DNA of 64,000 nt, taken from positions 124,001-188,000 of the forward strand of contig NZ_FRAV01000002.1 of the NCBI RefSeq assembly GCF_900142445.1, written 5' to 3'. This document shows, piece after piece, positions 53,455 to 63,179 of the stretch. Position numbers and translations under genes: made by a program. This stretch comes from Chryseobacterium polytrichastri. GTDB lineage: Bacteria; Bacteroidota; Bacteroidia; Flavobacteriales; Weeksellaceae. How positions within the stretch are numbered: the first letter of the stretch is position 1; the number at the start of each line of letters is the position of its first letter. Below the pieces are notes generated by a model. The model saw nothing but the letters and a program-made list of their open reading frames with translations. It was not told the DNA's origin and searched no databases.

Positions 53455-53804
53455 ATGAAAAAGATTTTATTAACAATGGTTTTTGTGTGTGTGTTTCTAC
53501 CTATGGTTATTCTCAATATAGAGACCCTCAGCAATTAGATATTTCAGGCTTGGGAAATGCAATGACAACAAAGCAAAACAGATATAACAATAATGTCGCA
53601 AAAGTTCAAAATACTGTAAATAAGATTGCAGACTATTTAAGAAACTTGCAAATATCCGACGAAAGAAAACAAAATTTGTTCAATTCTTTTGATGAAAAAT
53701 GTATGAAACAAATGCCAAGTATCAATTATAGTTCCGATGAACAAGCAGATTCTTTAGTAAAGTTTTTGTATGACTGTATCAATTATCAACTTAAAAATAA
53801 TTAA
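53455..53804 (+). pseudogene. small exported protein gene interrupted by a GT-run frameshift
   Basis: From ATG 53455 the frame encodes a signal peptide start (MKKILLTMVFVCV) and then stops soon after the run (GT)5 at 53485-53494. The +2 frame downstream encodes STYGYSQYRDPQQL and a normal continuation to 53804. Removing one GT unit joins both parts into a 115-aa protein with a signal peptide cleaved after GYSQ. So the gene is off with five GT units and on with four. It may be a true pseudogene, a phase-variable gene, or a sequencing error. The mature part has no recognised family. Confidence 0.7.
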
Positions 53805-53912
53805 GATTAGTATGAAGAGTACATTCTTAACTGGATTATGACTTACAGTACAATGGAGAGATAACAAAAATGGATCTTAGGTTGATTTGGTAAAATTATA
53901 ATGCAGAAACTT

Positions 53913-53951
53913 AAGCCTTGACCTACGACGGGTTGAGGCTTGTGTTTTTTT
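53913..53951 (+). terminator. terminator closing the small-gene unit
   Basis: AAGCCTTGACC (53913-53923) and GGTTGAGGCTT (53931-53941) pair over 11 bases including wobbles, followed by a T-run. It separates the small-gene unit from the toxin operon. Confidence 0.85.
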
Positions 53952-54302
53952 TACTGCAAACACTTATTAACACAAGGGTTAACAAAGAATCTGCTACATA
54001 GTACCTATATATACTAAAATTTATATCAAATATTATCCTACTCTAATCACTTTCAAACCTATCTAATCATTCCAAAAGGGAAAATTAAGGATAGCCACGC
54101 GAATTTAAAAAAAAAAAAATCAATTATAACACGACATGATTTGTCGCTTGGTAGAAATATCTTTGCAATAGATAAAATACTAATACGTGATAAAGTTCAT
54201 GTTAAATCTCATTAATGGGATTTCAGAAACTATTAATAAATGTTAAATTTGCGGAATCATAATAATAAAAACTAACATTAACTTTTAAACACATAAAAAT
54301 AG
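53952..54302 (+). promoter_or_regulatory. spacer with the promoter of the toxin operon
   Basis: No gene is seen. TAAATTTG at 54244-54251 fits the -7 consensus, 51 nt before the first operon gene, with TTTC at 54221-54224 as a weak -33 box. A second -7-like TATCTTTG lies at 54158-54165. A run of 13 A around 54107-54119 is the longest homopolymer in the spacer. Confidence 0.45.
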
Positions 54303-55844
54303 ATGAGAAAACTCTACTTGAGTGCATTTACTATGTGCACAATCCTGACTTTATCAGCGCAGGAAGTGATTTGGCAAAAGGATATTAAATCCAATACACA
54401 GGATTTTCTAAGTCAGGTGATTACAACAATCGATGGACAGTATTTAATTACTGGAAGCTCCATTCAATCTAAGAAACTTTCTACGGATAACAAACAAAAC
54501 AACGGCTATGATCTGCATTTGGTTAAACTTAATCAACAAGGCGAAGAAGTTTGGGAAAAGTTCTTTGTCGGAAGTAATCATGATTTCCTTTCAGCAACTG
54601 TATCAACCCAAGATGGTGGATTTTTAGTAGCATCAACCTCTTATTCATGCAAAAGTCTGGACAAAAAAGACGATTCCAAGGGAGGTTCAGATTTCTGGTT
54701 GATCCGTTTAAATGAATTTGGAGACGAGCTTTGGCAAAAAACTTTAGGTAGCAGTTCAGATGAAGAAGCAAGATCGGTAATTCAAACGACAGATCTGGGA
54801 TTCTTTGTTGCTGGAAATGTACAAAACTCAGCTAAAGGTTATGGATCTAAAGATGTTTTGATTATCAAACTAGATAAAAACGGAAAAGAGCTATCACAAT
54901 CTATTTTAGGTGGAAAAGGATTAGATGAAGTTGAGAAAATGATTCCGACTAAAGACGGAGGTGCTTTGCTTGGGATATACTCCAGAAGTGGTATGGGTGG
55001 TTCAAAGAAAACTGAAAACTTTGGCGAAGGAGATTATTGGATTATAAAACTTAATAAAGAAGGCAAAGTTGAATGGGAAAAGAACTTCGGAGGAAAAGGT
55101 GATGATCATTTGAGAACATTAGTATTGACATCAGAAGGATTCTTAATCGGTGGTGAGTCAAGATCAGAACGATCAGGAAATAAAACAGTTGGAATTGAAG
55201 AGGGTACGGATCTGTGGTTGATTTCATTCAATGACAGAGGAGATGAAATCTGGCAGAAATCTTACAATTTCAAAAACAGAGATGTTTTGATGGGAATGAG
55301 TGTTTTACATAGTTCAGATGATAAAACATCAAAAGGTATTTTGTTAGGTGGATATACGCAGGCTGAAGGTAGAATACAAACTGATGATGAAACATTTTGG
55401 ATGCTGTATTTGGATCAAAATGGGAATGAACAGTGGAGAAAACATGTCAAAGGAGAATCCAGCAAGAAAGAAGAAAGATTATCTGATATCAAACTTAACA
55501 GAGATGGTTCAATCATTTTAGCAGGCACCAGTGCCGAAGAACTTGGAAAAGAAAACTGGAAGATCATTAAGCTTGGAGACAAACAAATTGATCAGTTGAT
55601 TGTAAAACAAGATATCAAGATTTATCCGAACCCTGTTTCAGATTATGCGTATGTGGAAATAGGTTTTGATTTCAAAGAAGCTGATATTTCTTTGTATGAT
55701 ATGAGTGGAAGACAACTTCAAAGTTTGAAAACCAGAAACAATGTAACCAAAATCAATACTCAGAATTTGATTCAGGGAGCTTATTTGATTACGATTAAAA
55801 CGGATACGAATAAAACAGCTAACGCTAAATTGATTAAAAAATAA
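54303..55844 (+). CDS. secreted propeller-like protein with T9SS tail
   Basis: The 513-aa protein has a signal peptide (cleaved near LTLSAQ-E). Residues 20-430 contain repeated units with a hydrophobic-Lys-Leu-Asn...G-E..W.K pattern (LVKLNQQGEEVWEK, LIRLNEFGDELWQKTLG, IIKLNKEGKVEWEKNFGG), about 60-70 aa apart, as in beta-propellers. A T9SS type A tail starts at IYPNP (about 439) and ends AKLIKK. It is the first of four tightly packed genes leading to a polymorphic toxin, with 9 nt to the next. A role in delivery or display of the RHS proteins is inference. Confidence 0.85.
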   Translation: MRKLYLSAFTMCTILTLSAQEVIWQKDIKSNTQDFLSQVITTIDGQYLITGSSIQSKKLSTDNKQNNGYDLHLVKLNQQGEEVWEKFFVGSNHDFLSATVSTQDGGFLVASTSYSCKSLDKKDDSKGGSDFWLIRLNEFGDELWQKTLGSSSDEEARSVIQTTDLGFFVAGNVQNSAKGYGSKDVLIIKLDKNGKELSQSILGGKGLDEVEKMIPTKDGGALLGIYSRSGMGGSKKTENFGEGDYWIIKLNKEGKVEWEKNFGGKGDDHLRTLVLTSEGFLIGGESRSERSGNKTVGIEEGTDLWLISFNDRGDEIWQKSYNFKNRDVLMGMSVLHSSDDKTSKGILLGGYTQAEGRIQTDDETFWMLYLDQNGNEQWRKHVKGESSKKEERLSDIKLNRDGSIILAGTSAEELGKENWKIIKLGDKQIDQLIVKQDIKIYPNPVSDYAYVEIGFDFKEADISLYDMSGRQLQSLKTRNNVTKINTQNLIQGAYLITIKTDTNKTANAKLIKK

Positions 55845-55853
55845 ACACAACTT

Positions 55854-58800
55854 ATGAAGAAGCAACTTAATAAAAATCGTAAAATAACATTATCAATATT
55901 GTGTTTATTTGGAGTATCATTTTATTCAGGTCAAAATATACCTATAATAAAATCTCCACAAACTTATAATATCGAAAAATTTGGAAATATTCCTGTTAGT
56001 ATGAATACAGGAAGCATCTCCTATGATGTCAATCTTTTTAATTATGGAGATATTTACAATGGAAATGGATATAATATTGGATTGAGATATTATGGAACAG
56101 GATTTATTCCCGCAAAAAAATCTAACTATGTAGGGTTAGATTGGTCATTAGATATAGGAGGAGCAATTACTAGAGAAGTAAGAGGGTTACCTGATGATTT
56201 CTTTTCAGATTGGCCAAAAAAACAAGGTTTATATGGATATTTAGAAGGTGTTAAAACATCCAATAAAACAAGTAATGATATATATAACCAAAATTACAAT
56301 CAATTTCCTGATGGAGGTGGTGGGATAGGTATTAAAACAGGAGCATTTGGTTTTGAAATTGAACCTGATAAGTTTAGTTTTAACTTTATGGGAAATAGTG
56401 GATACTTCTTCATTGGAAATGATATGAAACCAATTATTATTTCCGATAATAAAAACCTGAAAATTGATGTTTCAGGACTTTCATCTAAACAGCCCCTTGA
56501 TCCGATACAAATAAATGGTTCTCAATGTTTGACTAAACCTACAACCATTACAATTACGGATGAAAAAGGTATAAAATATTATTTTGGAGGAAATTATGAA
56601 AATTTGGAGATTTCATATAATTTATTACCAAATGCCGAGTCAGAAAATCCTTTTACTATCACCTCATGGAATTTATTCAAAATTGAATATCCTAATTCCA
56701 ATATATTAGAAATTAAGTATCGTACAGTCACACCTAGTATAACTGACAGAAACTTTTGCAGATCTAATCCAGGAAATATTAGGAACTTGCAAGAGCCTTT
56801 CTTACTAATGTTTGACCATAATACTATCTTTAAACAAGAAATTAAAGCTACAAATGGAAATTATAATACAAGCAGTGGAAGTTTATTATATGATGGAACT
56901 ATTTATTGGGGTGGTAGCACTACATCTAGTGATGGTAGCAATACATCATACTCTGCTACTAAAAAAAGCTTTCCAGATTCAATTTTATTAAATGGGAAAA
57001 CAATAGTCTTCTTTGATTTCGAAAGATTTGATCAATATTTAGGATATACAATTCCTTCTTTAAAGTTAAAAAACATTATCTTTTACAGTACATCTGGAAA
57101 TCAAATAGTTAAACAAATAAATTTAGACTATTACAGATACAAAGATTACTTCTTTTTAGATAAGGTTAAGATGTATAAAAAAGATCGAATCTCATCAGAT
57201 TATTTACAAGAATATAGTTTTGATTATTATAATAAAAATACATTACCAGATGAGAATACAGCATTAATTGATTATTGGGGTTATTTTAATAATAAGCCCA
57301 GGATGAATATGATTCCAAATTTCACACTAAATAAAAATACTGGAGACTATGTAATTACAGATAATACACAAGAAGCAGATCCTACATTATCTTCAATAGG
57401 ACTAATGAAAACAATAACCTACCCTACCAAAGGAAAAAGTGAATTCATTTATGAGCCTCATAAATATAGTGAAAAAATAGACAGGAATTCCTCATCACAA
57501 TTTAAAAATATATTAATTCAATCAGAAGGAATTGTAAGTGGAGGACGAATTAATAAAATCATTAATTATTCTAATGACGGAACTCAAATAGGTACTAAAG
57601 ACTATAAATATGTTAGCAATTATTCTCCAAATGGAGCAAGCATTAAATCAAGTGGAATTCTATCTAACTTTTATCGTAATTTAACGTATGTAAGAGTACA
57701 AACTCCTTTTAGTACTTATGAGGAACTGAATGCTTATTCAGATAATTTTATTGAAACTTCTATGAATTCGTTTCCTGTACTATATTCTGAAGTTACAGAA
57801 ATTGAAAACAATAAAGGATATACAAAATATTATTTTACAGATTACAAAATGTATCCTGACAGCCAAGATAATAAAGCAGTTGATAATAATACAAGTAATT
57901 TGGATGTAAATTATTATCCTGCTAATATAACGAATATCAACCTTCCTTACCGTTCAAATAACTATAAAAGAGGAAAATTATATAAACAGGAAATATATGA
58001 TCAGAACTTTAATAAATTAAAATCCTCCAATACCGAATTTATAGATGTTTCGGAAGTTATCTCAAATAATTTTGCTACTTATGTTACAGATAGATTAAGA
58101 ACTAAATATTTCTTTAAATTATTTGGAGGATCATTCTCACCTAGCAAAACCATTTCTGATGATATTTTAAACAATAATTTGTTATCCTCTAAATCAGAAT
58201 ATTTTTATCAGTCTGCCAATGGCATGAATATTTCAAAGATTAAAAGTACAAATACAGATGGGAAAATTACAGAAACCAATTATCAATATGCCCATGAAAA
58301 GGGAAATCAAAAATTGATCAATACGAATATTGTAGATACTCCTTTAGAAATATCTGTACTAGAAAAGCAGAATATAAGTGATGCTGGAAAATTAGTTTCT
58401 AAATCCGAAGTTAAGTATGATAATCCCGCAAATGTATATCCTACTATGGCATTATCCTATGATTTGCAAAACGGGACTCCATCCACCGAAGCTACTTATG
58501 ATCTTTATGATGGGAAAGGTAATTTACAACAATACACCACAAAAGATGGTGTTTCTACAACAATAATCTGGGGTTATAACAATACTCAGCCCATTGCAAA
58601 AATAGAGGGTGCAAAACTATCTGATATTCAGCAATCTTTTATTGACAGTATTGTTAATGCTTCCGATACTGATGCTTTAGCAATTTCAAATAGTGATGAA
58701 GCTTCATTTTTATCTGTTCTCAATACATTTAGAAATAATCTTCTAAATTATCAAATCTCAACGTACACTTATGATCCATCGATCGGTATAAGAAGTATCA

Positions 58801-58922
58801 CTCCACCAACAGGAATCAGAGAGGTTTATATCTATGATAGAGCCAACAGAATAAAAGAGATCAGGCAAGATAATGCAACAGGAAAAATTCTGAAAGAACT
58901 CAAGTACAACTATAAAAACTAA
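55854..58922 (+). CDS. large exported YD-repeat / SpvB-like protein
   Basis: The 1022-aa protein has a signal peptide-like start (ILCLFGVSFYSGQ). The N-terminal part (YNIEKFGNIPVSMNTGSISY, LDWSLDIGGAITREV, about 40-110) resembles the shells of Tc-toxin B and SpvB-type proteins. The C-terminal third has YD-type repeat text (YDLYDGKGNLQQYTTKDGVS, REVYIYDRANRIKEIRQDN). Tc-B- and RHS-type proteins wrap a toxin in a hollow beta-shell. Here the shell seems split between this protein and the next, 6 nt downstream. The exact assembly is inference. Confidence 0.8.
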   Translation: MKKQLNKNRKITLSILCLFGVSFYSGQNIPIIKSPQTYNIEKFGNIPVSMNTGSISYDVNLFNYGDIYNGNGYNIGLRYYGTGFIPAKKSNYVGLDWSLDIGGAITREVRGLPDDFFSDWPKKQGLYGYLEGVKTSNKTSNDIYNQNYNQFPDGGGGIGIKTGAFGFEIEPDKFSFNFMGNSGYFFIGNDMKPIIISDNKNLKIDVSGLSSKQPLDPIQINGSQCLTKPTTITITDEKGIKYYFGGNYENLEISYNLLPNAESENPFTITSWNLFKIEYPNSNILEIKYRTVTPSITDRNFCRSNPGNIRNLQEPFLLMFDHNTIFKQEIKATNGNYNTSSGSLLYDGTIYWGGSTTSSDGSNTSYSATKKSFPDSILLNGKTIVFFDFERFDQYLGYTIPSLKLKNIIFYSTSGNQIVKQINLDYYRYKDYFFLDKVKMYKKDRISSDYLQEYSFDYYNKNTLPDENTALIDYWGYFNNKPRMNMIPNFTLNKNTGDYVITDNTQEADPTLSSIGLMKTITYPTKGKSEFIYEPHKYSEKIDRNSSSQFKNILIQSEGIVSGGRINKIINYSNDGTQIGTKDYKYVSNYSPNGASIKSSGILSNFYRNLTYVRVQTPFSTYEELNAYSDNFIETSMNSFPVLYSEVTEIENNKGYTKYYFTDYKMYPDSQDNKAVDNNTSNLDVNYYPANITNINLPYRSNNYKRGKLYKQEIYDQNFNKLKSSNTEFIDVSEVISNNFATYVTDRLRTKYFFKLFGGSFSPSKTISDDILNNNLLSSKSEYFYQSANGMNISKIKSTNTDGKITETNYQYAHEKGNQKLINTNIVDTPLEISVLEKQNISDAGKLVSKSEVKYDNPANVYPTMALSYDLQNGTPSTEATYDLYDGKGNLQQYTTKDGVSTTIIWGYNNTQPIAKIEGAKLSDIQQSFIDSIVNASDTDALAISNSDEASFLSVLNTFRNNLLNYQISTYTYDPSIGIRSITPPTGIREVYIYDRANRIKEIRQDNATGKILKELKYNYKN

Positions 58923-58928
58923 TACACA

Positions 58929-61900
58929 ATGAAAAAGATACTTATTCTAATTTGGGGGTTACTCTTGGGAAGCACGCTTCATGCACAAAATTTACCTACT
59001 ACAGAAAATTATATTGAAACCAGAACTTATCTTGACTCTGTAACCATAAGCAGTTCAACTGCAAAACAAATCCATACAGTTCAGTATTTTGATGGTTTAG
59101 GACGACCAAAACAGGTTGTTAATGTAAAAGCTTCACCACTGGGAAGAGATGTTGTCAGTCACATTGAATATGACGGATTTGGAAGACAAACTAAAGATTT
59201 TTTACCTATTCCACAGTCACAAACGCTAAATGGAGCAATTGCTCCGACTCCTTTAGCCAATGCAACTTCCGTTTATGGTTTAGAAAAAATCTATGCAGAG
59301 AAAATCTTAGAAAACTCACCATTAGACAGAATTCAGCAACAGATTCAGGTAGGAACTGATTGGGCTTCTAAGCCTGTGAAATTTGAGTATGATACCAATA
59401 ACAATGGAGATTATGTAAGAAAATATGAAACTACCACAACATGGGATCCAGTTGGTAAAATGATGTTGACTTCTGTTCAGCTATTGCAATATTTTCCAAT
59501 TGCTCAGCTATATAAAAATACAATCATTGATGAAGATGGGAACCGAACCATTGAATTTAAAAATGGTAAGGGACAAACTTTATTGGTGAGAAAAGTAATA
59601 AACCCTACTGAAAACGCTGATACGTATTATGTTTATAATGAGTATGATGTCTTGGCTTATGTGATCCCACCATTGGCTTCAGCGCCCACCGTTGAGCCTG
59701 CTACTGTGGAAAACCTTTATTATCAATATCGCTATGATGGCAGAAAGAGACTGGTAGAAAAAAAAGTTCCTGGTAAGGGTTGGGAATATATGCTTTATGA
59801 TAAACAGGATCGTTTAGTAGCCACACAGGACACTGCTTTGAAACAAAAAGGACAGTGGATATATACAAAATATGATCAGTTCGGAAGGGTTGCTATTACG
59901 GGAATCGGTACTGGCTCAGAAAGAATCACTGAGCAAAATATGGTTGATGGTTTAGGATCAAATAATGTCAACAGACTCAGTACTCCTCTTTTTGAAAGAC
60001 AGGGAATGGATGTATATTATGGAAATCAAGATTCAACTTATCCGAATTCAACAAAATGGATAACATTGTTATCATTGAATTATTACGATACCTATCCAAA
60101 TTACAGCTTCAATCCTTCATTTCCAACAAGTATTTTCGGACCCACTTTAACAGATAATCCTACAGCAACTGGTAAAAGTACGAAAGGACTTTCTGTTATG
60201 AGTCTGGTTAAAAACATCGAAGATGATAATTGGACAAAGAATTACTCATATTATGATACCCGAGGAAGAGTTGTCGGAACGTATTCTATCAATCATTTGG
60301 GAGGATTTACAGAGACAAAATCTGAACTTGATTTTGCAGGAGCTCCGAAACAAAATATCACCAGACATAAAAGAGTGAATACGGATACTGAAAAAGTAAT
60401 CATAGAAACCTTTGAATATGATCATCAAAATAGGTTACTTGTCCACAAACATAAAATAGACAACAATACGGAAGAGATCTTAGCTCAGAATAAATACAAT
60501 GAGCTTTCTCAGCTGGAATCTAAAAAAGTCGGAGGAATCAATATTTCAACTCCTCTTCAAACTATTGATTATAAATACAACATACATGGTTGGATGACCA
60601 AGATCAATGATCCTGTTAATCTTAACGGAAAATTGTTCGGTTATGAACTTAAATACCATAATCCAGTCAATACTACTTTTGCTATGGCAAAGTATAACGG
60701 AAATATTGCAGAAGTTGATTGGAAGACTTCAAATGATGATGTACTAAAAAGATATTCTTATAATTATGATAAATTAAACAGACTTAACTTCGGACATTAT
60801 TCTGAGCCTAATAGTACCGTGCCACTGGAAGATCATTTCGGGGAATCTATAGAATATGATTTGAACGGGAATATCACCCGATTATATCGAAATGCTAAAA
60901 ATATAACCAACGGAATGGCAATGCAAATCGATAATCTAACGTATAGCTATGCAGGTAATAGGCTGTTAAATGTAACAGATGCTTCCCAGAATTATTTAGG
61001 ATATGTTGGAGGAGGAAATACTATTGGCTATGACTTGAACGGAAATATGACGAGTCATGTGGATAAGGGAATTACAAGCATTCAATATAATTTCCTGAAC
61101 CTTCCTTCTACCCTTATCAAGAACAATAATAAGAGTCCTTTCGGTGGTGCTATATCTCATCTTTATGGAGCTGATGGAAGAAAGCTTAAAAAAGCATATT
61201 CATATTATAAAAGAGATTGGCAGGGAAATACAAATCTTGCCTTAACTACTACGGAATATTTAGATAGTTTTCAATATGTACTTGAAAGCAATGGATTTGG
61301 ATGTATTGATTGTCCCCCTCCTTCCCCTAATTTACAGTTTGTACCTACTTCGGAAGGTTATTTTGATTTTGTAAAAAATAAGTATATTTACAATTATACA
61401 GATCATTTGGGGAATATCCGTCTGAGCTATTTTAATAATGGAAACAGTATAGAAGTTCTTGAAGAGAATAATTATTATCCGTTTGGGTTGAAGCATGAGG
61501 GAGTAAATGTATTGACAGGAAACACTGCCTATCAATACAAATATAATGGCAAGGAGTATCAACAAGAGATCGGAATGACTGACTTTGGAGCTAGAATGTA
61601 TATGAATGATCTAGGGAGATGGGGTGTAATTGATCCTTTAAGTGAATTACAATTTGCTTATAGTCCATATTCTTATGTTTACGGAAATCCTATTAGATTC
61701 AATGATCCAACAGGTATGATTGGAGAAGATCCTGATCCTAAAAAAATATACGGTCCTAAAGGAGGACATCCAATAGAAGAAGTTGTAATAACAGGTGTTT
61801 CTAAGGCAAAACAAATGGATCGTTCCCTTTCATTTATGGGAATCCAAAGTTTAAATTCTTTCCATGCTTCGGAAGATAGATTTGCAGCAGGAATTAGAGG

Positions 61901-62405
61901 AAGTAAAGCGGCTCTTGCCACTGAAAAATTTGAAAAAAACTTTGCTTTTGCAATAGGAACTTTCGGAATGGGAGGAACTAATTTATTTGCTTCAGCTGCT
62001 TGGGCTACTTTTGACACTTATATGAGTTATCAAGATGAAGAAACTCAGGATGCAGTTGGAACAATACAGTTAATGGCAATTATAGCACAAGTATCACATG
62101 GGAATGCCTCAGGAGTAAATAAGTTGATCAATATTGGCAAGCAAGGGAAACATATAATTGGACATAACAATTATATAATAGGTAAGAGTATTTTAAAAGA
62201 GGATGCTCAATTATTATTAGATGCCTTTCATTCAGGGAATATTAAATCATCGAGAGTGATTAATGAAGCAAAAGTAAGTGTAGATTTTGGTAAAGTTATT
62301 GGAGATTTTGTCCAAGATGGAGTTCCTACTCCAACAAGTGTAGGAACAGTGATTAACAGTAAAACAGGAGTACATATTGTTCCTGCTAACCCTATACAAT
62401 ATTAG
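58929..62405 (+). CDS. RHS-repeat polymorphic toxin with C-terminal Ntox50-like domain
   Basis: The 1158-aa protein has a signal peptide (to LLLGSTLHAQ), a DUF6443-type N-terminal domain (about 20-190, TVQYFDGLGRPKQVV), YD repeats, and the RHS core (about 820-925: YTDHLGNIRLSY, YPFGLKHEG, YNGKEYQQEIGMTDFGARMY, YSPYSYVYGNPIRFNDPTG). After this the sequence changes: residues 1070-1158 have GKHIIGHNNYIIGKSIL, VDFGKVIG and NSKTGVHIVPANP, matching the polymorphic toxin type 50 domain, a predicted nuclease. The toxin should kill rivals by contact or release. The next gene starts 5 nt after its stop and is the expected immunity gene. Confidence 0.85.
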   Translation: MKKILILIWGLLLGSTLHAQNLPTTENYIETRTYLDSVTISSSTAKQIHTVQYFDGLGRPKQVVNVKASPLGRDVVSHIEYDGFGRQTKDFLPIPQSQTLNGAIAPTPLANATSVYGLEKIYAEKILENSPLDRIQQQIQVGTDWASKPVKFEYDTNNNGDYVRKYETTTTWDPVGKMMLTSVQLLQYFPIAQLYKNTIIDEDGNRTIEFKNGKGQTLLVRKVINPTENADTYYVYNEYDVLAYVIPPLASAPTVEPATVENLYYQYRYDGRKRLVEKKVPGKGWEYMLYDKQDRLVATQDTALKQKGQWIYTKYDQFGRVAITGIGTGSERITEQNMVDGLGSNNVNRLSTPLFERQGMDVYYGNQDSTYPNSTKWITLLSLNYYDTYPNYSFNPSFPTSIFGPTLTDNPTATGKSTKGLSVMSLVKNIEDDNWTKNYSYYDTRGRVVGTYSINHLGGFTETKSELDFAGAPKQNITRHKRVNTDTEKVIIETFEYDHQNRLLVHKHKIDNNTEEILAQNKYNELSQLESKKVGGINISTPLQTIDYKYNIHGWMTKINDPVNLNGKLFGYELKYHNPVNTTFAMAKYNGNIAEVDWKTSNDDVLKRYSYNYDKLNRLNFGHYSEPNSTVPLEDHFGESIEYDLNGNITRLYRNAKNITNGMAMQIDNLTYSYAGNRLLNVTDASQNYLGYVGGGNTIGYDLNGNMTSHVDKGITSIQYNFLNLPSTLIKNNNKSPFGGAISHLYGADGRKLKKAYSYYKRDWQGNTNLALTTTEYLDSFQYVLESNGFGCIDCPPPSPNLQFVPTSEGYFDFVKNKYIYNYTDHLGNIRLSYFNNGNSIEVLEENNYYPFGLKHEGVNVLTGNTAYQYKYNGKEYQQEIGMTDFGARMYMNDLGRWGVIDPLSELQFAYSPYSYVYGNPIRFNDPTGMIGEDPDPKKIYGPKGGHPIEEVVITGVSKAKQMDRSLSFMGIQSLNSFHASEDRFAAGIRGSKAALATEKFEKNFAFAIGTFGMGGTNLFASAAWATFDTYMSYQDEETQDAVGTIQLMAIIAQVSHGNASGVNKLINIGKQGKHIIGHNNYIIGKSILKEDAQLLLDAFHSGNIKSSRVINEAKVSVDFGKVIGDFVQDGVPTPTSVGTVINSKTGVHIVPANPIQY

Positions 62406-62410
62406 AATTT

Positions 62411-62722
62411 ATGGAAAATGAAAAATATATAGAATTAAGAAGGGATGTTTTAATTTCAATCCAAAGAGCATTATGGGGAATGATATATCCTTCAATTAGA
62501 GCTATTGCAGTAGGATTTGAAGAAACAAAAAAGCTTACTGTTATTTATTATTTGGATAAAGAACCTGAAGATGAGGATTATGAAAATATAAGTGAAGTTA
62601 CTGGTGAGGTTTGTTCAGATATTGATTTTTCTACAGTAGAAGAACTTTGTATTTATACTAATCAACCTTTTTCTGAATTAGATAATTTAGTTTCGTGGGT
62701 TTATATTAGAAAAGAAGAATAA
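62411..62722 (+). CDS. candidate immunity protein to the Ntox50-like toxin
   Basis: A 103-aa cytoplasmic protein, acidic in its second half (DKEPEDEDYENISE, DIDFSTVEEL). The start RRDVLISIQRALWGMIYPSI is a conserved-looking helix. Immunity proteins are usually small, acidic and directly downstream of the toxin, as here (5-nt gap). No family name can be given. It should bind and block the C-terminal 90 residues of the RHS protein. Basis: gene order and composition, not a match. Confidence 0.7.
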   Translation: MENEKYIELRRDVLISIQRALWGMIYPSIRAIAVGFEETKKLTVIYYLDKEPEDEDYENISEVTGEVCSDIDFSTVEELCIYTNQPFSELDNLVSWVYIRKEE

Positions 62723-62745
62723 GATATTTTGATTTTATTCAAAAA

Positions 62746-63057
62746 ATGATTTTGTCAAGTTTAATTTCTGATTTTATAGATAATCCTAAGGGCTAGTTAA
62801 ATAAAAATTTAGATCATGCAAGAATTATTTATGAAAAATATTGGAGTAAAGAAGATGTATGGTTTTATTTACATTTCCAAGATGGAAAAGCTGTAAGACA
62901 GATTGAAGTAAATTCTAAAGGAAAGGTTTTTCTAACTTTAGAAAATCCACAACAAGACGAATCAACGCTATGCGATCAGTCACTAGAAGATCTGGATTTG
63001 GAACCATCAGATTTTATTACTAAAACAGAATTTGATCAGATCTGGAATAACCGATAA
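62746..63057 (+). pseudogene. second immunity-like gene stopped by one TAG
   Basis: From ATG 62746 the frame reads 16 codons (MILSSLISDFIDNPKG) to a TAG at 62794-62796 and then stays open for 87 more codons to TAA 63055. The downstream part (YEKYWSKEDVWFYLHFQDG, LCDQSLEDLDLEPSDF, FDQIWNNR) looks like a small immunity-type protein and is not random: it is free of stops and polar in a protein-like way. One base change would restore a 103-aa gene. No in-frame ATG exists after the TAG, so no functional protein is likely. Confidence 0.7.
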
Positions 63058-63062
63058 AATTT

Positions 63063-63092
63063 AAAGCCTCACAATATAGTGGGGCTTTATTA
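63063..63092 (+). terminator. terminator closing the toxin-immunity operon
   Basis: AAAGCCTCAC (63063-63072) and GTGGGGCTTT (63079-63088) form a stem with one wobble and an ATATA loop, then T-rich sequence. It stops the toxin operon before the convergent primase-like gene. Confidence 0.85.
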
Positions 63093-63179
63093 TTGAGCGT
63101 CTGGATATCAACCTTGTACCTTTGTGTATAAGGCTAAGCACTCAAAGAATAGCTTAAAAACAGCTCCTGCATCATAATA

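Noticed and set aside
54107-54119. Poly-A run as a phase-variable promoter tract
   Set aside because: It lies more than 120 bases before the operon's -7 box, too far to alter promoter spacing; recorded as a plain homopolymer.
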